A stretch of DNA of 64,000 bases from an uncultured Granulosicoccaceae bacterium (GTDB lineage Bacteria > Pseudomonadota > Gammaproteobacteria > Granulosicoccales > Granulosicoccaceae), in NCBI GenBank assembly GCA_937958675.1, contig CALGND010000017.1, forward strand, positions 95,595-159,594. The letters run 5' to 3'. This document shows, one piece after another, positions 19,768-28,673 of this stretch (within the stretch, counting starts at the first letter, position 1; each line of letters opens with the position of its first letter). Position numbers and translations under genes: made by a program. The notes beneath the pieces were generated by a model. The model was not told the origin of the DNA. It was given only the letters and a program-made list of their open reading frames with translations, and did not search any database.

Positions 19768-20205
19768 ATGGCAAGTTCGAAGCCCGATAGTTCGATCGAC
19801 ATCGATCGCTCAACTACTCCTGTGTCGCTGCGCACGCTCGCAATGCCAGCCGACACCAACGCCAACGGCGATATATTTGGTGGCTGGATTTTATCGCAAA
19901 TGGATTTAGCCGCCGGTACTTACGCTTTTTACGTGGCCCAAGGCAGGGTTACTACAGTTGCGATTACCGGTATGAAATTTCATAAGCCCGTTTATGTTGG
20001 CGATGAAGTCAGTTGCTTCTGTGCTACGCAAAGTATCGGTAATACCTCTATTGCTGTACGAGTAGAAACATGGGTAAGGCGGCGGCGTGAAGAAATAGAA
20101 GAAAAAGTTACTGAGGGCTTGTTTACGTTCGTCGCGATTGACAAGGATGGCAGTCCTCGCCCAATCGATTCGCCCGACAACTCATATCGGATTAAGCCCT
20201 CATGA
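19768..20205 (+). CDS. Acyl-CoA thioesterase, YciA/hotdog family
   Basis: A 145-residue single-hotdog thioesterase that hydrolyses acyl-CoA to the free acid and CoA. The catalytic-region motif ANGDIFGGWILSQMDLAA (residues about 31-48), with the conserved Asn and Asp, and the following helix fit the YciA/acyl-CoA hydrolase family. The motif MKFHKPVYVGDEVSCF is also typical. The gene opens an overlapping gene series that continues with acetoacetyl-CoA synthetase (ATGA overlap at 20202), which suggests a joint role in CoA-thioester metabolism. Confidence 0.9.
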   Translation: MASSKPDSSIDIDRSTTPVSLRTLAMPADTNANGDIFGGWILSQMDLAAGTYAFYVAQGRVTTVAITGMKFHKPVYVGDEVSCFCATQSIGNTSIAVRVETWVRRRREEIEEKVTEGLFTFVAIDKDGSPRPIDSPDNSYRIKPS

Positions 20206-22160
20206 GTGTTTTGTGGTCCCCAACAGCGCAGGCGGCAGCGGGTACACAGATTGAACAGTTTCGCCTCCGAGTTAACAAAGAACACTCATTAAAGCTTGTG
20301 GACTATGCGCAGCTGCATGCATGGTCGGTGGCTGAGCCTGAAGCATTCTGGTTGGCCGTATGGCAATTTACTGATGTGATTGGTTCAAAGCGTGGCGATG
20401 TTGTGCTTTCAAATCGTAATGCAATGCCAGGTGCCAGTTGGTTCCCGGAAGCGCGCCTTAACTATGCCGAAAATTGTTTACGCCGTAGTGATGATACTCC
20501 AGCCTTAATTGCGACTGACGAAGCCAGCGAGCTGCGTGAGATTTCGCATGCACAATTACGGGCAGAGGTTGCCGCAGTTGCCAAAGCACTAAGAGAAGAG
20601 GGTGTTGTTGCGGGTGATCGAGTCGCAGGGTTGTTGCCTAATATTCCTGAAGCCATTGTGGCGATGTTAGCAACTAGCAGCATTGGAGCCGTTTGGTCAT
20701 CGTGTTCACCTGATTTTGGTGCCAATGGTGTGTTGGATCGGTTCGGGCAAATAGAGCCCAAAGTACTGTTTTGTACTGATGGTTATCGTTATAACGGTCG
20801 TAATCATGACAGCACTGCATTGATCAACGAGCTGGCACCACAGCTGGACGGCTTGCAACGCATTGTCATGGTGGAATTTATTCATGAAGGTGCACCGGGT
20901 GAGAATACCCAGGCGATTACCCGCACTTACCAAAGCTTGCTTGATACCAATAAAACCGATGATCTTCCGTTTGCTCAACTGCCGTTTGACCATCCGCTGT
21001 TTATTATGTTTAGCTCGGGCACAACCGGTAAGCCTAAGTGCATTGTGCATGGCGCGGGTGGCACCTTACTGCAACATAAAAAAGAACATCAACTGCATGT
21101 GGATGTTCGTGCCGGTGAGCGCCTATTCTTTTTTACGACCTGCGGTTGGATGATGTGGAATTGGCTAGTGACCGCATTGGCATCAGAAGCAACCCTATTA
21201 TTATACGATGGCTCGCCGTTTTACCCTGATGGTAATACCGTTTTTAACTTTGCGCAGCGCACTGATATGCAGTATCTGGGTACATCTGCCAAATTTATCG
21301 ATGCCTGCAATAAAGCTGGCATCGATCCAATTAATACTCACAAGCTAACTAAGCTTAAAGCGGTTCTATCAACGGGTTCTCCATTAGTGCCTGAAAGTTT
21401 CGATTACGTCTATGAACATATCGCTAAAGATGTAAGCCTTGCATCACTGTCGGGTGGTACGGATATAATTTCCTGTTTTATTTTAGGTAATCCGGCACTG
21501 CCGGTGCATCGCGGCGAGCTGCAAAGCTTAGCCTTAGGTATGGATGTGCAAGTGTTTGATGACGATGGTAAGCAGCAGGCGGTAGGCGAAAAAGGAGAGC
21601 TTGTTTGTTGTCAGCCATTTCCATGTCAGCCGACTGGCTTCTTTAATGACGATGACGGTAGTAAATACCATGCTGCCTATTTTGATAAATTCCCAGGTGT
21701 TTGGTGTCATGGTGATTACATTGCTATTACTGAGAATAACGGAGTAGTGATCTATGGGCGCTCGGATGCGGTGTTGAATCCAGGCGGTGTGCGTATTGGG
21801 ACTGCCGAAATCTATCGCCAAGTAGAAAGCATTGATGATGTGATCGAATCGTTGGTGATAGGGCAACAATGGCAGGGTGATGTTAGGGTCGTGTTGTTTG
21901 TGCGCTTACGTGAGGGCTTGCAGCTGGATGATCAACTTATCGATTTAATCAAAAGCACTGTTCGTAAAAATGCGACACCTCGGCACGTGCCCGCTAAGAT
22001 TGTGCAGGTTGGCGACATACCACGTACCCGCAGTGGCAAGATTGTCGAACTAGCGGTGCGCAAGATTGTACATGGCGAATCCATTGATAATATTGAAGCC
22101 TTAGCCAATCCGGAAGCCTTGCGCTTGTTTGAAAACCTAGCACAGCTGCAAATCGAATGA
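20202..22160 (+). CDS. aacS: Acetoacetate--CoA ligase
   Basis: A 652-residue adenylate-forming enzyme that activates acetoacetate to acetoacetyl-CoA. The N-terminal ACAS_N region includes SVAEPEAFWLAVWQF and ASWFPEARLNYAENCL, and the P-loop FSSGTTGKPKCIVHGAGG is at about residue 270. FTTCGWMMWNWLV and SGGTDIISCF are diagnostic for acetoacetyl-CoA rather than acetyl-CoA synthetases. The C-terminal motif RTRSGKIVELAVRKIVHGE carries the catalytic lysine. It is coupled by 4-base overlaps to genes on both sides. It probably takes part in ketone-body, leucine or polyhydroxybutyrate turnover, though no partner gene is in the window. Confidence 0.93.
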   Translation: MSVLWSPTAQAAAGTQIEQFRLRVNKEHSLKLVDYAQLHAWSVAEPEAFWLAVWQFTDVIGSKRGDVVLSNRNAMPGASWFPEARLNYAENCLRRSDDTPALIATDEASELREISHAQLRAEVAAVAKALREEGVVAGDRVAGLLPNIPEAIVAMLATSSIGAVWSSCSPDFGANGVLDRFGQIEPKVLFCTDGYRYNGRNHDSTALINELAPQLDGLQRIVMVEFIHEGAPGENTQAITRTYQSLLDTNKTDDLPFAQLPFDHPLFIMFSSGTTGKPKCIVHGAGGTLLQHKKEHQLHVDVRAGERLFFFTTCGWMMWNWLVTALASEATLLLYDGSPFYPDGNTVFNFAQRTDMQYLGTSAKFIDACNKAGIDPINTHKLTKLKAVLSTGSPLVPESFDYVYEHIAKDVSLASLSGGTDIISCFILGNPALPVHRGELQSLALGMDVQVFDDDGKQQAVGEKGELVCCQPFPCQPTGFFNDDDGSKYHAAYFDKFPGVWCHGDYIAITENNGVVIYGRSDAVLNPGGVRIGTAEIYRQVESIDDVIESLVIGQQWQGDVRVVLFVRLREGLQLDDQLIDLIKSTVRKNATPRHVPAKIVQVGDIPRTRSGKIVELAVRKIVHGESIDNIEALANPEALRLFENLAQLQIE

Positions 22161-22714
22161 CTACAGATAAAGCACCTTCAGCGGTACTGGAAGATTTGCA
22201 AGCAGTGTTAAAAGCGCATCCCCTGCCACCCGTAGACAAGTGGCACCCGGAGCAAACTCGTGAAAGCCGCATGAAAATTGCCAGTAATGGTGATTGGTTT
22301 TATCAGGATTCAAAAATCGATCGTATGCGTATGGTGCGCATGTTTGCATCGATCCTTCGTAAGGATGACGATGAGTATTATCTCGTGACACCTGCTGAGC
22401 GATTGCGTATTGATGTTGAGGACGCGCCTTTTATTGCGGTGTTGCTCGCGGTGACTCAACAACATGGGCAGCTGCAGTTGGTTTTTACCACTAATATGGG
22501 TGATGAAGTAATCGCTGACTCGGACCACCGCATCTCAATCGAATATAGCCATGCAGAAGCCGATCCTTCCCCCTATATAGAAGTAAGAAATGGATTGAGA
22601 GCCCTGATGAGCCGAAGTGTGTATTACCAAATGGCCGAGTTAGCCGAAGTGCGCGAAGGTCAGCTAGGTGTATCTAGCGATGGTTGCTTTATGGTTTTAG
22701 CAGAAGCTGGGTGA
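22157..22714 (+). CDS. DUF1285 domain-containing protein
   Basis: A 185-residue protein of the DUF1285 family, of unknown function. Family residues are HPLPPVDKWHPE near the N-terminus, MKIASNGDWFYQDSKIDRMRMVRMFASILRKDDDEYYLVTPAER and the central VEDAPFIAVLL. It has no signal peptide or membrane helix, so it is cytoplasmic. Its start overlaps the aacS stop by four bases, and ccmA follows 7 bp after its stop. Confidence 0.85.
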   Translation: MTTDKAPSAVLEDLQAVLKAHPLPPVDKWHPEQTRESRMKIASNGDWFYQDSKIDRMRMVRMFASILRKDDDEYYLVTPAERLRIDVEDAPFIAVLLAVTQQHGQLQLVFTTNMGDEVIADSDHRISIEYSHAEADPSPYIEVRNGLRALMSRSVYYQMAELAEVREGQLGVSSDGCFMVLAEAG

Positions 22715-22721
22715 TGGCGGC

Positions 22722-23387
22722 GTGATAACGGACCAAGCGACAAATAACGAAGCAGTGCCGCATTGCTTGGAAGCGGTAGATGTGACTGTCTGGCGTGGCG
22801 AAACGCTATTGCTAGATCGGATCAAGCTGCATGCCAAGGCTGGCGAGGTAACTCAAATTGCTGGAGCCAATGGTAGCGGTAAAACCACCTTATTGCGTGT
22901 GCTCTGCGGTGCTGCATTAGCTGACGAAGGAGAGGTGCATTGGTGTGGAGTGTCTTTGTCAAAACAGCGTGACATCTTTAACGAGCAGCTACTGCATATA
23001 GGACATCGCCCGGGTGTTCATGCTCAGCTTACTGCCGTTGAGAACTTACAGTTAGCGTGCAAAATGGGTAATGGTGTAGAGAGCGATATTGACTCAGTGC
23101 TTAACGCATTGGCAATTTTGCCTATTGCTGATATCCCAGCGGGGCATCTCTCTGCAGGTCAACAACGGCGCGTTGCGTTAGCGCGGCTTGCTCTATTGCC
23201 GCACACCCGTTGCTGGGTTTTAGATGAGCCACTTACCGCGCTTGATCAACAGGGCAGAGACTGGGTCGCTGGCCAGATTCAGATGCATAGCGAGCGTGGT
23301 GGTGTTACTGTGCTAACCACACACCAACCGTTAAGCAAAAATTTAAGCGGCCCTATCTATTCATTGGATGCGCCAATTCATGGATAG
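22722..23387 (+). CDS. ccmA: Cytochrome c biogenesis ATP-binding protein CcmA
   Basis: An ATPase of the CcmABCD complex, which releases holo-CcmE (heme chaperone) in system I cytochrome c maturation. It has 221 residues, Walker A GANGSGKTTLLRVL, the family feature HIGHRPGVHAQLTAVENLQ, signature LSAGQQRRVALARLALL and Walker B CWVLDEPLTALDQQG. The GTG start at 22722 follows the DUF1285 stop by 7 bp. The 3' end overlaps ccmB. Upstream genes are fatty-acid-type enzymes, so the ccm operon may be partly transcribed from their promoter. Confidence 0.93.
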   Translation: MITDQATNNEAVPHCLEAVDVTVWRGETLLLDRIKLHAKAGEVTQIAGANGSGKTTLLRVLCGAALADEGEVHWCGVSLSKQRDIFNEQLLHIGHRPGVHAQLTAVENLQLACKMGNGVESDIDSVLNALAILPIADIPAGHLSAGQQRRVALARLALLPHTRCWVLDEPLTALDQQGRDWVAGQIQMHSERGGVTVLTTHQPLSKNLSGPIYSLDAPIHG

Positions 23388-24084
23388 CCTGCCTCTATCG
23401 ACCGGATTACTTGCATTGTTTCGCTCCTTGCTGACGCGCGAGCTTGCCGTGGCGATACGTTCGCCTGGGCAGTGGTTAAACCCAATTCTATTTTTTATTA
23501 TTGTTATAACGCTGTTTCCTTTAGGTGTTGGGCCCGGGCCTAATACTCTCTCGATCATTGCGCCAGGTATTATTTGGGTTAGTGCATTGCTCTCGGTGAT
23601 GCTCTCGCTACAGTCCCTTTTTTATGATGATCTACACAATGGCAGCCTCGAGCAGTTTGTATTGTCGGCGCAGCCATTGAGCGTGGTTGTGCTGGCTAAA
23701 GTGTTTGCGTGGTGGATATTAGGCGGTTTGCCGTTGCTGCTAGTATCTCCGCTGTTAGCGATTCTGATGCACCTCCCAGCTAGCGCAATACCTGTGCTTG
23801 TTCTCAGTTTGTTGCTAGGCACACTAACCTTAATCCTTGTAGGGGCAATTGGGGCGGCGTTAACGGCGACAGTGGGGAACGGTGGAGGGATTTTGATGTC
23901 TCTATTGGTGCTGCCGCTAACAGTGCCTGTGCTAATCTTTGGCAGCGGGGCGGTGCAGGCAGCTGCCTTGCAAATGCCCGCTGGTGGGCATCTGAGCTTA
24001 CTTGTAGCGTTGCTGGCTCTTGCCCTATCCCTTGCGCCAGTGGCTACGGCGGCTGCATTACGAGTGGCAGTTTCGGCGAGTTGA
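23380..24084 (+). CDS. ccmB: Heme exporter protein CcmB
   Basis: An integral membrane subunit of the CcmABCD complex with about six transmembrane helices. Features are LTRELAVAIRSPGQWLNPILFFIIV at the start, GIIWVSALLSVMLSLQSLFYDD, the FVLSAQPL loop and SLLVLPLTVPVLIFG near the C-terminus. Two in-frame ATGs (23368 and 23380) both overlap the ccmA end. I use the second, which gives 234 residues and a length closer to known CcmB. Confidence 0.93.
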   Translation: MDSLPLSTGLLALFRSLLTRELAVAIRSPGQWLNPILFFIIVITLFPLGVGPGPNTLSIIAPGIIWVSALLSVMLSLQSLFYDDLHNGSLEQFVLSAQPLSVVVLAKVFAWWILGGLPLLLVSPLLAILMHLPASAIPVLVLSLLLGTLTLILVGAIGAALTATVGNGGGILMSLLVLPLTVPVLIFGSGAVQAAALQMPAGGHLSLLVALLALALSLAPVATAAALRVAVSAS

Positions 24085-24159
24085 CTGCGGGGCAAGAGCA
24101 GCCTGCGCGTTCACGCTAAGTTGAGTTAAAATAATCACTGGCCTAGAGTAATATTTATC

Positions 24160-24903
24160 GTGTTTAAGTGGATCCACCGTTTTGGTTCGTCACCGTTTGT
24201 TTATCGAACGGCTAATTGGCTTGCACCTGTGTTTGGCATTGGTGCCGCGGTGTGTATTTTGGTGGGCCTGTATTTAGGTTTGGTTGTCGCGCCTGCCGAC
24301 TATGAGCAAGGCGATAGCTACCGCATTATATTTGTTCATGTGCCGAGCGCATGGATGTCGATGTTTGTTTATATGGTGATGGCAACATCCAGTGCCGTAT
24401 TCTTGATTTGGCGGATGAAGCTTGCTGATATCGTTGCCTGGGCGTCGGCACCCATTGGCGCATCGTTCACACTGATTGCATTGTTAACAGGTGCTTTCTG
24501 GGGCAAGCCGATGTGGGGCACTTATTGGATATGGGATGCTCGATTAACATCTGAGCTATTGCTACTTTTTATCTACCTAGGCTACATGGCGCTCCGTTCC
24601 AGTATCGAGCAACCACAAACGGCGGCCAGAGCGGCTGCGATCCTTGCTGTGGTAGGCGTAGTTAATATTCCGATCATCCATTTTTCTGTTGAGTGGTGGA
24701 ACACGCTTCACCAGCCGGCCACGATCACTAAGCTTGATAAACCATCGATGCACATCAGCATGCTGCGGCCCTTGTTGCTGATGGTGGCTGGGTTTCAGTT
24801 GCTGTACTTTCACCAATTAATGGTCCGAGTGAAAACAGGCATATTACAACGTGAAGCGCGCACTGCTTGGGTGGCCGAACTAGTGGCTGACAATCGTGTC
24901 TGA
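24160..24903 (+). CDS. ccmC: Heme exporter protein CcmC
   Basis: A six-helix inner-membrane protein of the heme-handling family that loads heme onto CcmE. The tryptophan-rich periplasmic signature GTYWIWDARLTSELLLL (residues about 126-142) is present, as are the flanking heme-ligand histidines, HVPSAWMS and EWWNTLHQPATI. It has 247 residues and a GTG start at 24160. A 75-bp gap separates it from ccmB, the only real gap in the ccm series. Confidence 0.94.
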   Translation: MFKWIHRFGSSPFVYRTANWLAPVFGIGAAVCILVGLYLGLVVAPADYEQGDSYRIIFVHVPSAWMSMFVYMVMATSSAVFLIWRMKLADIVAWASAPIGASFTLIALLTGAFWGKPMWGTYWIWDARLTSELLLLFIYLGYMALRSSIEQPQTAARAAAILAVVGVVNIPIIHFSVEWWNTLHQPATITKLDKPSMHISMLRPLLLMVAGFQLLYFHQLMVRVKTGILQREARTAWVAELVADNRV

Positions 24904-25078
24904 ATTTATCCAGTTTATAGATATGGGTGGTTATGCCGTCTATGTATGGACATCTTTTGGAGTGGCATTGGTAGTGTTGTTAGCCAATGTATTATGGAGC
25001 CGTCGTCAATTGATTAAACAAAAACAACGTGCCGTTAAGCTGGCAACACAATCGGCAACGAAAAGGCGTCAAGCATGA
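24896..25078 (+). CDS. ccmD: Heme exporter protein CcmD
   Basis: A 60-residue single-span membrane protein that stabilises the CcmABC-CcmE complex. The N-terminal FIDMGGYAVYVWTSFGVALVV is the family pattern (GGYAxYVWxSYG), followed by a basic cytoplasmic tail (RRQLIKQKQRAVKLATQS). The GTG start overlaps the ccmC end by 8 bp, and its stop overlaps the ccmE start. Confidence 0.92.
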   Translation: MSEFIQFIDMGGYAVYVWTSFGVALVVLLANVLWSRRQLIKQKQRAVKLATQSATKRRQA

Positions 25079-25551
25079 CACCCAAAAGAAAACAACGATT
25101 GATGTTAGTTGCTCTGATGCTAGTGGGCGTATCCGTCGCTGTAGTATTTTTATTAAAAGCGTTTAACTCCAACATCATGCTCTTTAAGTCACCGAGCGAC
25201 ATCGTTGCAGGCGACATCCAAGAGGGTAGCCGGTTTCGTATAGGTGGTATGGTGGTAGAGGGCAGTGTTAAGCGCAACGACACAGATCTCAGCGTTGAAT
25301 TCCAGCTAACCGATACTGCTAATAAGGTACCGGTTACCTTCACCGGCATACTGCCTGACCTATTTAGTGAAGGGCAGGGAATTGTAGCCATGGGCAGCCT
25401 TAATAACTCGGGCACGTTTGTCGCCTCAGAAGTGTTGGCCAAGCATGACGAAAATTACATGCCACCTGAAGTAGCGGACGCATTAAAGAAGGCTGGCAAG
25501 ATGCCTGGCACTAGCGTTAACTATGGTGGCTCAACGGTGGTACAACCATGA
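25075..25551 (+). CDS. ccmE: Cytochrome c-type biogenesis protein CcmE (heme chaperone)
   Basis: A membrane-anchored periplasmic OB-fold protein that carries heme covalently. It has 158 residues. One N-terminal helix (about residues 9-29) is followed by FKSPSDIVAG, RFRIGGMVVEGSV and the heme-binding motif LAKHDENYMPPEV with the attachment His near residue 129. It is coupled by ATGA overlaps to ccmD and ccmF. Confidence 0.96.
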   Translation: MTPKRKQRLMLVALMLVGVSVAVVFLLKAFNSNIMLFKSPSDIVAGDIQEGSRFRIGGMVVEGSVKRNDTDLSVEFQLTDTANKVPVTFTGILPDLFSEGQGIVAMGSLNNSGTFVASEVLAKHDENYMPPEVADALKKAGKMPGTSVNYGGSTVVQP

Positions 25552-27545
25552 TTGCAGAACTCGGCCAATTCGCGTTAATTCTTGCACTGTGCGCTGCAGT
25601 GGTGTTAGCAGTGCTGCCTTTTGTGGGCAGTTTTATTGTTCAACCACAGTGGATGGCGCTAGCCAGGCCAGCGGCCCTGTTACAACTGCTAATGATGACC
25701 ATTTCTTATTTTGCGCTAACCAGCACGTTTATCACTAATGATTTCAGTGTGCTGTACACAGCCAACACATCCAATAGCCAGCTACCACTAATTTACAAGA
25801 TCTCGGGTGTGTGGGGTGGGCACGAGGGTTCAATACTGTTATGGGTATGGGTGTTGGCTATTTGGACTGGGGCGGTCGCGATCTTTAGCAAGCATATGCC
25901 AGCGATTTTGTTATCACGCGTGTTATCCATCTTGGGTATGATCAGCATTGGCTTTATGTTGTTCGTATTAATAACGTCTAATCCGTTTGAGCGTATTTTT
26001 CCTGTACCCGTTGATGGCGCATCGCTTAATCCCTTATTGCAGGATATTGGTATGGCTGCTCATCCGCCGTTGTTGTACATGGGCTATGTGGGTTTTTCAG
26101 TAGCATTTGCGTTTGCAATCGCTGCATTGTTAGGTGGAGAGCTGGATTCAGCAACACTGCGTTGGATGCGCCCGTGGACAAACATTGCTTGGATGTTTTT
26201 AACTTTAGGTATTGCATTGGGCAGCTACTGGGCTTACTACGAGCTTGGTTGGGGTGGCTGGTGGTTCTGGGATCCTGTCGAAAACGCATCGTTTATGCCT
26301 TGGCTTTTGGGTACGGCTTTAATACATTCCTTGGCCGCGTCTGAAAAACGCGGAATCTTCAAAGCTTGGACCGTACTGCTGGCTGTGCTGGCGTTTTCTT
26401 TGAGTCTGCTGGGTACGTTTATCGTTCGTTCTGGCGTGCTGACGTCAGTGCATTCCTTTGCAGCCGATCCTGCTAGGGGGCGATTTATCTTGTTCTTTTT
26501 GGCGATTGTTGTGGGATTGTCTTTGTTGTTATTTGCTATTCGTGCGCACAAGCTTAAAAGCCATGCAAATTTTGAATTGATATCCAGAGAATCTGCATTA
26601 CTGCTAAACAATATTCTTTTATTGGTTGCTTGTGCTGCGGTACTGCTTGGCACCCTTTACCCATTATTTTTAGATGCGCTCGATATGGGTAAAATCTCTG
26701 TAGGTCCACAATATTTCAACACGGTGTTTGCGCCTCTTATGCTGCCAGTGATTATGGTTGTCGGAATTGGAGCATTGTTAAACTGGAAAAAAGACAAACT
26801 CAAGGGCCGACAAACCACTTTACTTGCGCTGATTGTTCTCAGCCTAATTGCTGGTGCCGTTTTTGCTATGCAGTTTAACCCGTATAAAATTACCGCTGCT
26901 GCGGCTATAGGCCTGGCGATCTGGGTGGTGGCCAGTAGTGCATATGGCGTGTATTACCGTTTGCGTAATAAACGCAATCGTTTGTCAGCAGCCATGCACA
27001 CGCCTGCAGCGTTCTGGGGTATGACTATCGCTCACATTGGTATGGGCGTGTTTACCCTTGGTGTGGCGCTCACCAGCATGTTTGCAGATGAACAAACTGT
27101 GCGTATGGGGGTAGGCGAGACGCACGAGATTGCTGGCTATGAATTCCGTTTCGACCGCATAGAAGATGTGCGAGGGGCCAACTATATTGCTACACAAGCA
27201 ACGTTCGTTGTTACCAAAGAACAAAGCGCCGTATCCACGCTAGTGGCAGAAAAACGTATTTATAATGTGCGTCGGGATACCATGACAGAAGCCGGCATTG
27301 ATGGCGGCCTGACACGTGATTTATTTATCGCTTTAGGTGAACATCTAGGTGAAGGCCAATGGAGTGTGCGCTTGCAGTATAAGCCGTTTATTCGCTGGAT
27401 TTGGTTTGGCACTGTTTTCATGGCTTTGGGTGGTTTGTTAGCAGCGGTTGATCGTCGCTACCGTGTAGCGGCTACCACGCAAAAACGGGCTGAAGCGGCT
27501 ACTAAAGCCAAGGCCGTAAGCGCCGCCGCCGGAGCAGCCAGCTAA
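25548..27545 (+). CDS. ccmF: Cytochrome c heme lyase subunit CcmF
   Basis: A large polytopic heme-ligation protein of 665 residues with about 14-15 transmembrane helices. It has VWGGHEGSILLWVW near residue 87, the tryptophan-rich WWD-type motif GGWWFWDPVENASFMPWL near residue 235, and the periplasmic and C-terminal parts with FIVRSGVLTSVHSFA. An Ala/Lys-rich cytoplasmic tail ends the protein. Together with CcmH it forms the ligase that transfers heme to apocytochrome c. Confidence 0.96.
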   Translation: MIAELGQFALILALCAAVVLAVLPFVGSFIVQPQWMALARPAALLQLLMMTISYFALTSTFITNDFSVLYTANTSNSQLPLIYKISGVWGGHEGSILLWVWVLAIWTGAVAIFSKHMPAILLSRVLSILGMISIGFMLFVLITSNPFERIFPVPVDGASLNPLLQDIGMAAHPPLLYMGYVGFSVAFAFAIAALLGGELDSATLRWMRPWTNIAWMFLTLGIALGSYWAYYELGWGGWWFWDPVENASFMPWLLGTALIHSLAASEKRGIFKAWTVLLAVLAFSLSLLGTFIVRSGVLTSVHSFAADPARGRFILFFLAIVVGLSLLLFAIRAHKLKSHANFELISRESALLLNNILLLVACAAVLLGTLYPLFLDALDMGKISVGPQYFNTVFAPLMLPVIMVVGIGALLNWKKDKLKGRQTTLLALIVLSLIAGAVFAMQFNPYKITAAAAIGLAIWVVASSAYGVYYRLRNKRNRLSAAMHTPAAFWGMTIAHIGMGVFTLGVALTSMFADEQTVRMGVGETHEIAGYEFRFDRIEDVRGANYIATQATFVVTKEQSAVSTLVAEKRIYNVRRDTMTEAGIDGGLTRDLFIALGEHLGEGQWSVRLQYKPFIRWIWFGTVFMALGGLLAAVDRRYRVAATTQKRAEAATKAKAVSAAAGAAS

Positions 27546-28072
27546 TGTGGAAGTACATACCATTAGTGTTGTTTTTCGGTTTGCTCGGATTTCTTGCGCG
27601 AGGCTTGGATCTTGACCCTAGCGAATTACCATCGCCGTTAATTGAACAAGCTGCACCTGATTTTAAATTGCAGTCCCTGTACGACGCATCCGAATACGGG
27701 CCAGAAAGTTTTGCTGGTGATGTTTGGTTGTTTAATGTTTGGGCTAGCTGGTGCCGAGCTTGCATAACCGAGCATCCAGTGCTGGAGCAACTAGACGATA
27801 TAGAAGGATTGACGATGGTTGGGCTTAATCACAAAGATGTGCTTGATGATGGGCGAACGTGGCTTAATCGTTTTGGTAACCCATTTGATACCGTGGTGTT
27901 TGATCAACAAGGCAGTACTGGTATCAATTGGGGTGTGTACGGTGTGCCCGAAACTTTTATTATGGATAAAAAAGGCACTGTGCGTTATAAGCACATAGGG
28001 CCGATTAGTGAAGAAGATCTCAATACGATTTTGCTTCCTCTAATTAAACAACTACAAGCAGAGCAGGCGTAG
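27545..28072 (+). CDS. ccmG: Thiol:disulfide interchange protein CcmG (DsbE)
   Basis: A membrane-anchored periplasmic thioredoxin-like reductant for the heme-binding cysteines of apocytochrome c. It has 175 residues with one N-terminal anchor helix (about 4-21), VWLFNVWASWCRACITEHPVL with a CRAC active site, and the family loop GVYGVPETFIMDKKGTVRYKHIG with the cis-proline. The ccmF stop and its ATG overlap as TAATG. Confidence 0.94.
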   Translation: MWKYIPLVLFFGLLGFLARGLDLDPSELPSPLIEQAAPDFKLQSLYDASEYGPESFAGDVWLFNVWASWCRACITEHPVLEQLDDIEGLTMVGLNHKDVLDDGRTWLNRFGNPFDTVVFDQQGSTGINWGVYGVPETFIMDKKGTVRYKHIGPISEEDLNTILLPLIKQLQAEQA

Positions 28073-28557
28073 TGTTAGATCGATATCAACGGATAACAAA
28101 AACTGCAATCATCCGTGCTTGTGTGGTGTTGTGCTTAGTGTTGTTACCAATGGGCGAAGCGCAATTAGCAGAAACAGTACTAAAGTTTGAAAACGATGAG
28201 CAATCTGCTTTGTATCTTCGACTGACTGAAGAGTTTCGCTGTCTCAAATGTCAAAATCAAAATTTGGCAGATTCAAACGCTGATTTAGCTCAAGATCTCC
28301 GAAATGAAATCTATCAGGCAGTTGTCAGTGGGCAAGGACGACAAGAGATTTCAGATTACCTGGTTGCTCGCTATGGCGATTTCGTTCTCTACCGGCCTCC
28401 GGTTAAAAAGATAACCTATCTGTTGTGGTTTGGGCCGTTTGTGTTGCTATTGTTTGCGATCATCGGGGGCTGGCGCCTTATCACTAGAAAGCCTGTGATA
28501 GACGCGCCAGAGCCCTCTGATGCGCTAGAAGACGCTCGACGGCGCTTAGAGGACTAG
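28072..28557 (+). CDS. ccmH: Cytochrome c-type biogenesis protein CcmH
   Basis: A 161-residue periplasmic thiol-oxidoreductase of the heme ligase. It has a signal/anchor helix at the N-terminus, the motif FRCLKCQNQNLADSNADLA with the LRCxxC-type cysteine pair, YGDFVLYRPPV, and one C-terminal helix (TYLLWFGPFVLLLFAIIGGW). It uses a GTG start that shares one base with the ccmG stop. The operon ends here: no ccmI or fused CcmH/CcmI C-terminal TPR part follows, because the next gene is an ABC binding protein. Confidence 0.93.
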   Translation: MLDRYQRITKTAIIRACVVLCLVLLPMGEAQLAETVLKFENDEQSALYLRLTEEFRCLKCQNQNLADSNADLAQDLRNEIYQAVVSGQGRQEISDYLVARYGDFVLYRPPVKKITYLLWFGPFVLLLFAIIGGWRLITRKPVIDAPEPSDALEDARRRLED

Positions 28558-28630
28558 AAGTCAGCCATATTGATTGCCTGCATCGTGCGCAGGCGCTTAT
28601 CGGTATTACGAATTTCCATAAAATGTCATA

Positions 28631-28653
28631 TAGTGGACCCAACGAAACCACTA
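28631..28653 (+). promoter_or_regulatory. Inverted repeat before the second ABC operon
   Basis: TAGTGG (28631-28636) and CCACTA (28648-28653) are perfect inverted arms 11 bases apart. They lie about 20 bases before the start codon of the binding-protein gene at 28674. This could be an operator or a 5'-UTR hairpin. A second hairpin GCCTGC/GCAGGC (28576-28594) sits between ccmH and this repeat and may mark the end of the ccm transcript. Confidence 0.35.
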
Positions 28654-28673
28654 TTGCTTGGAGATTTAAATTC

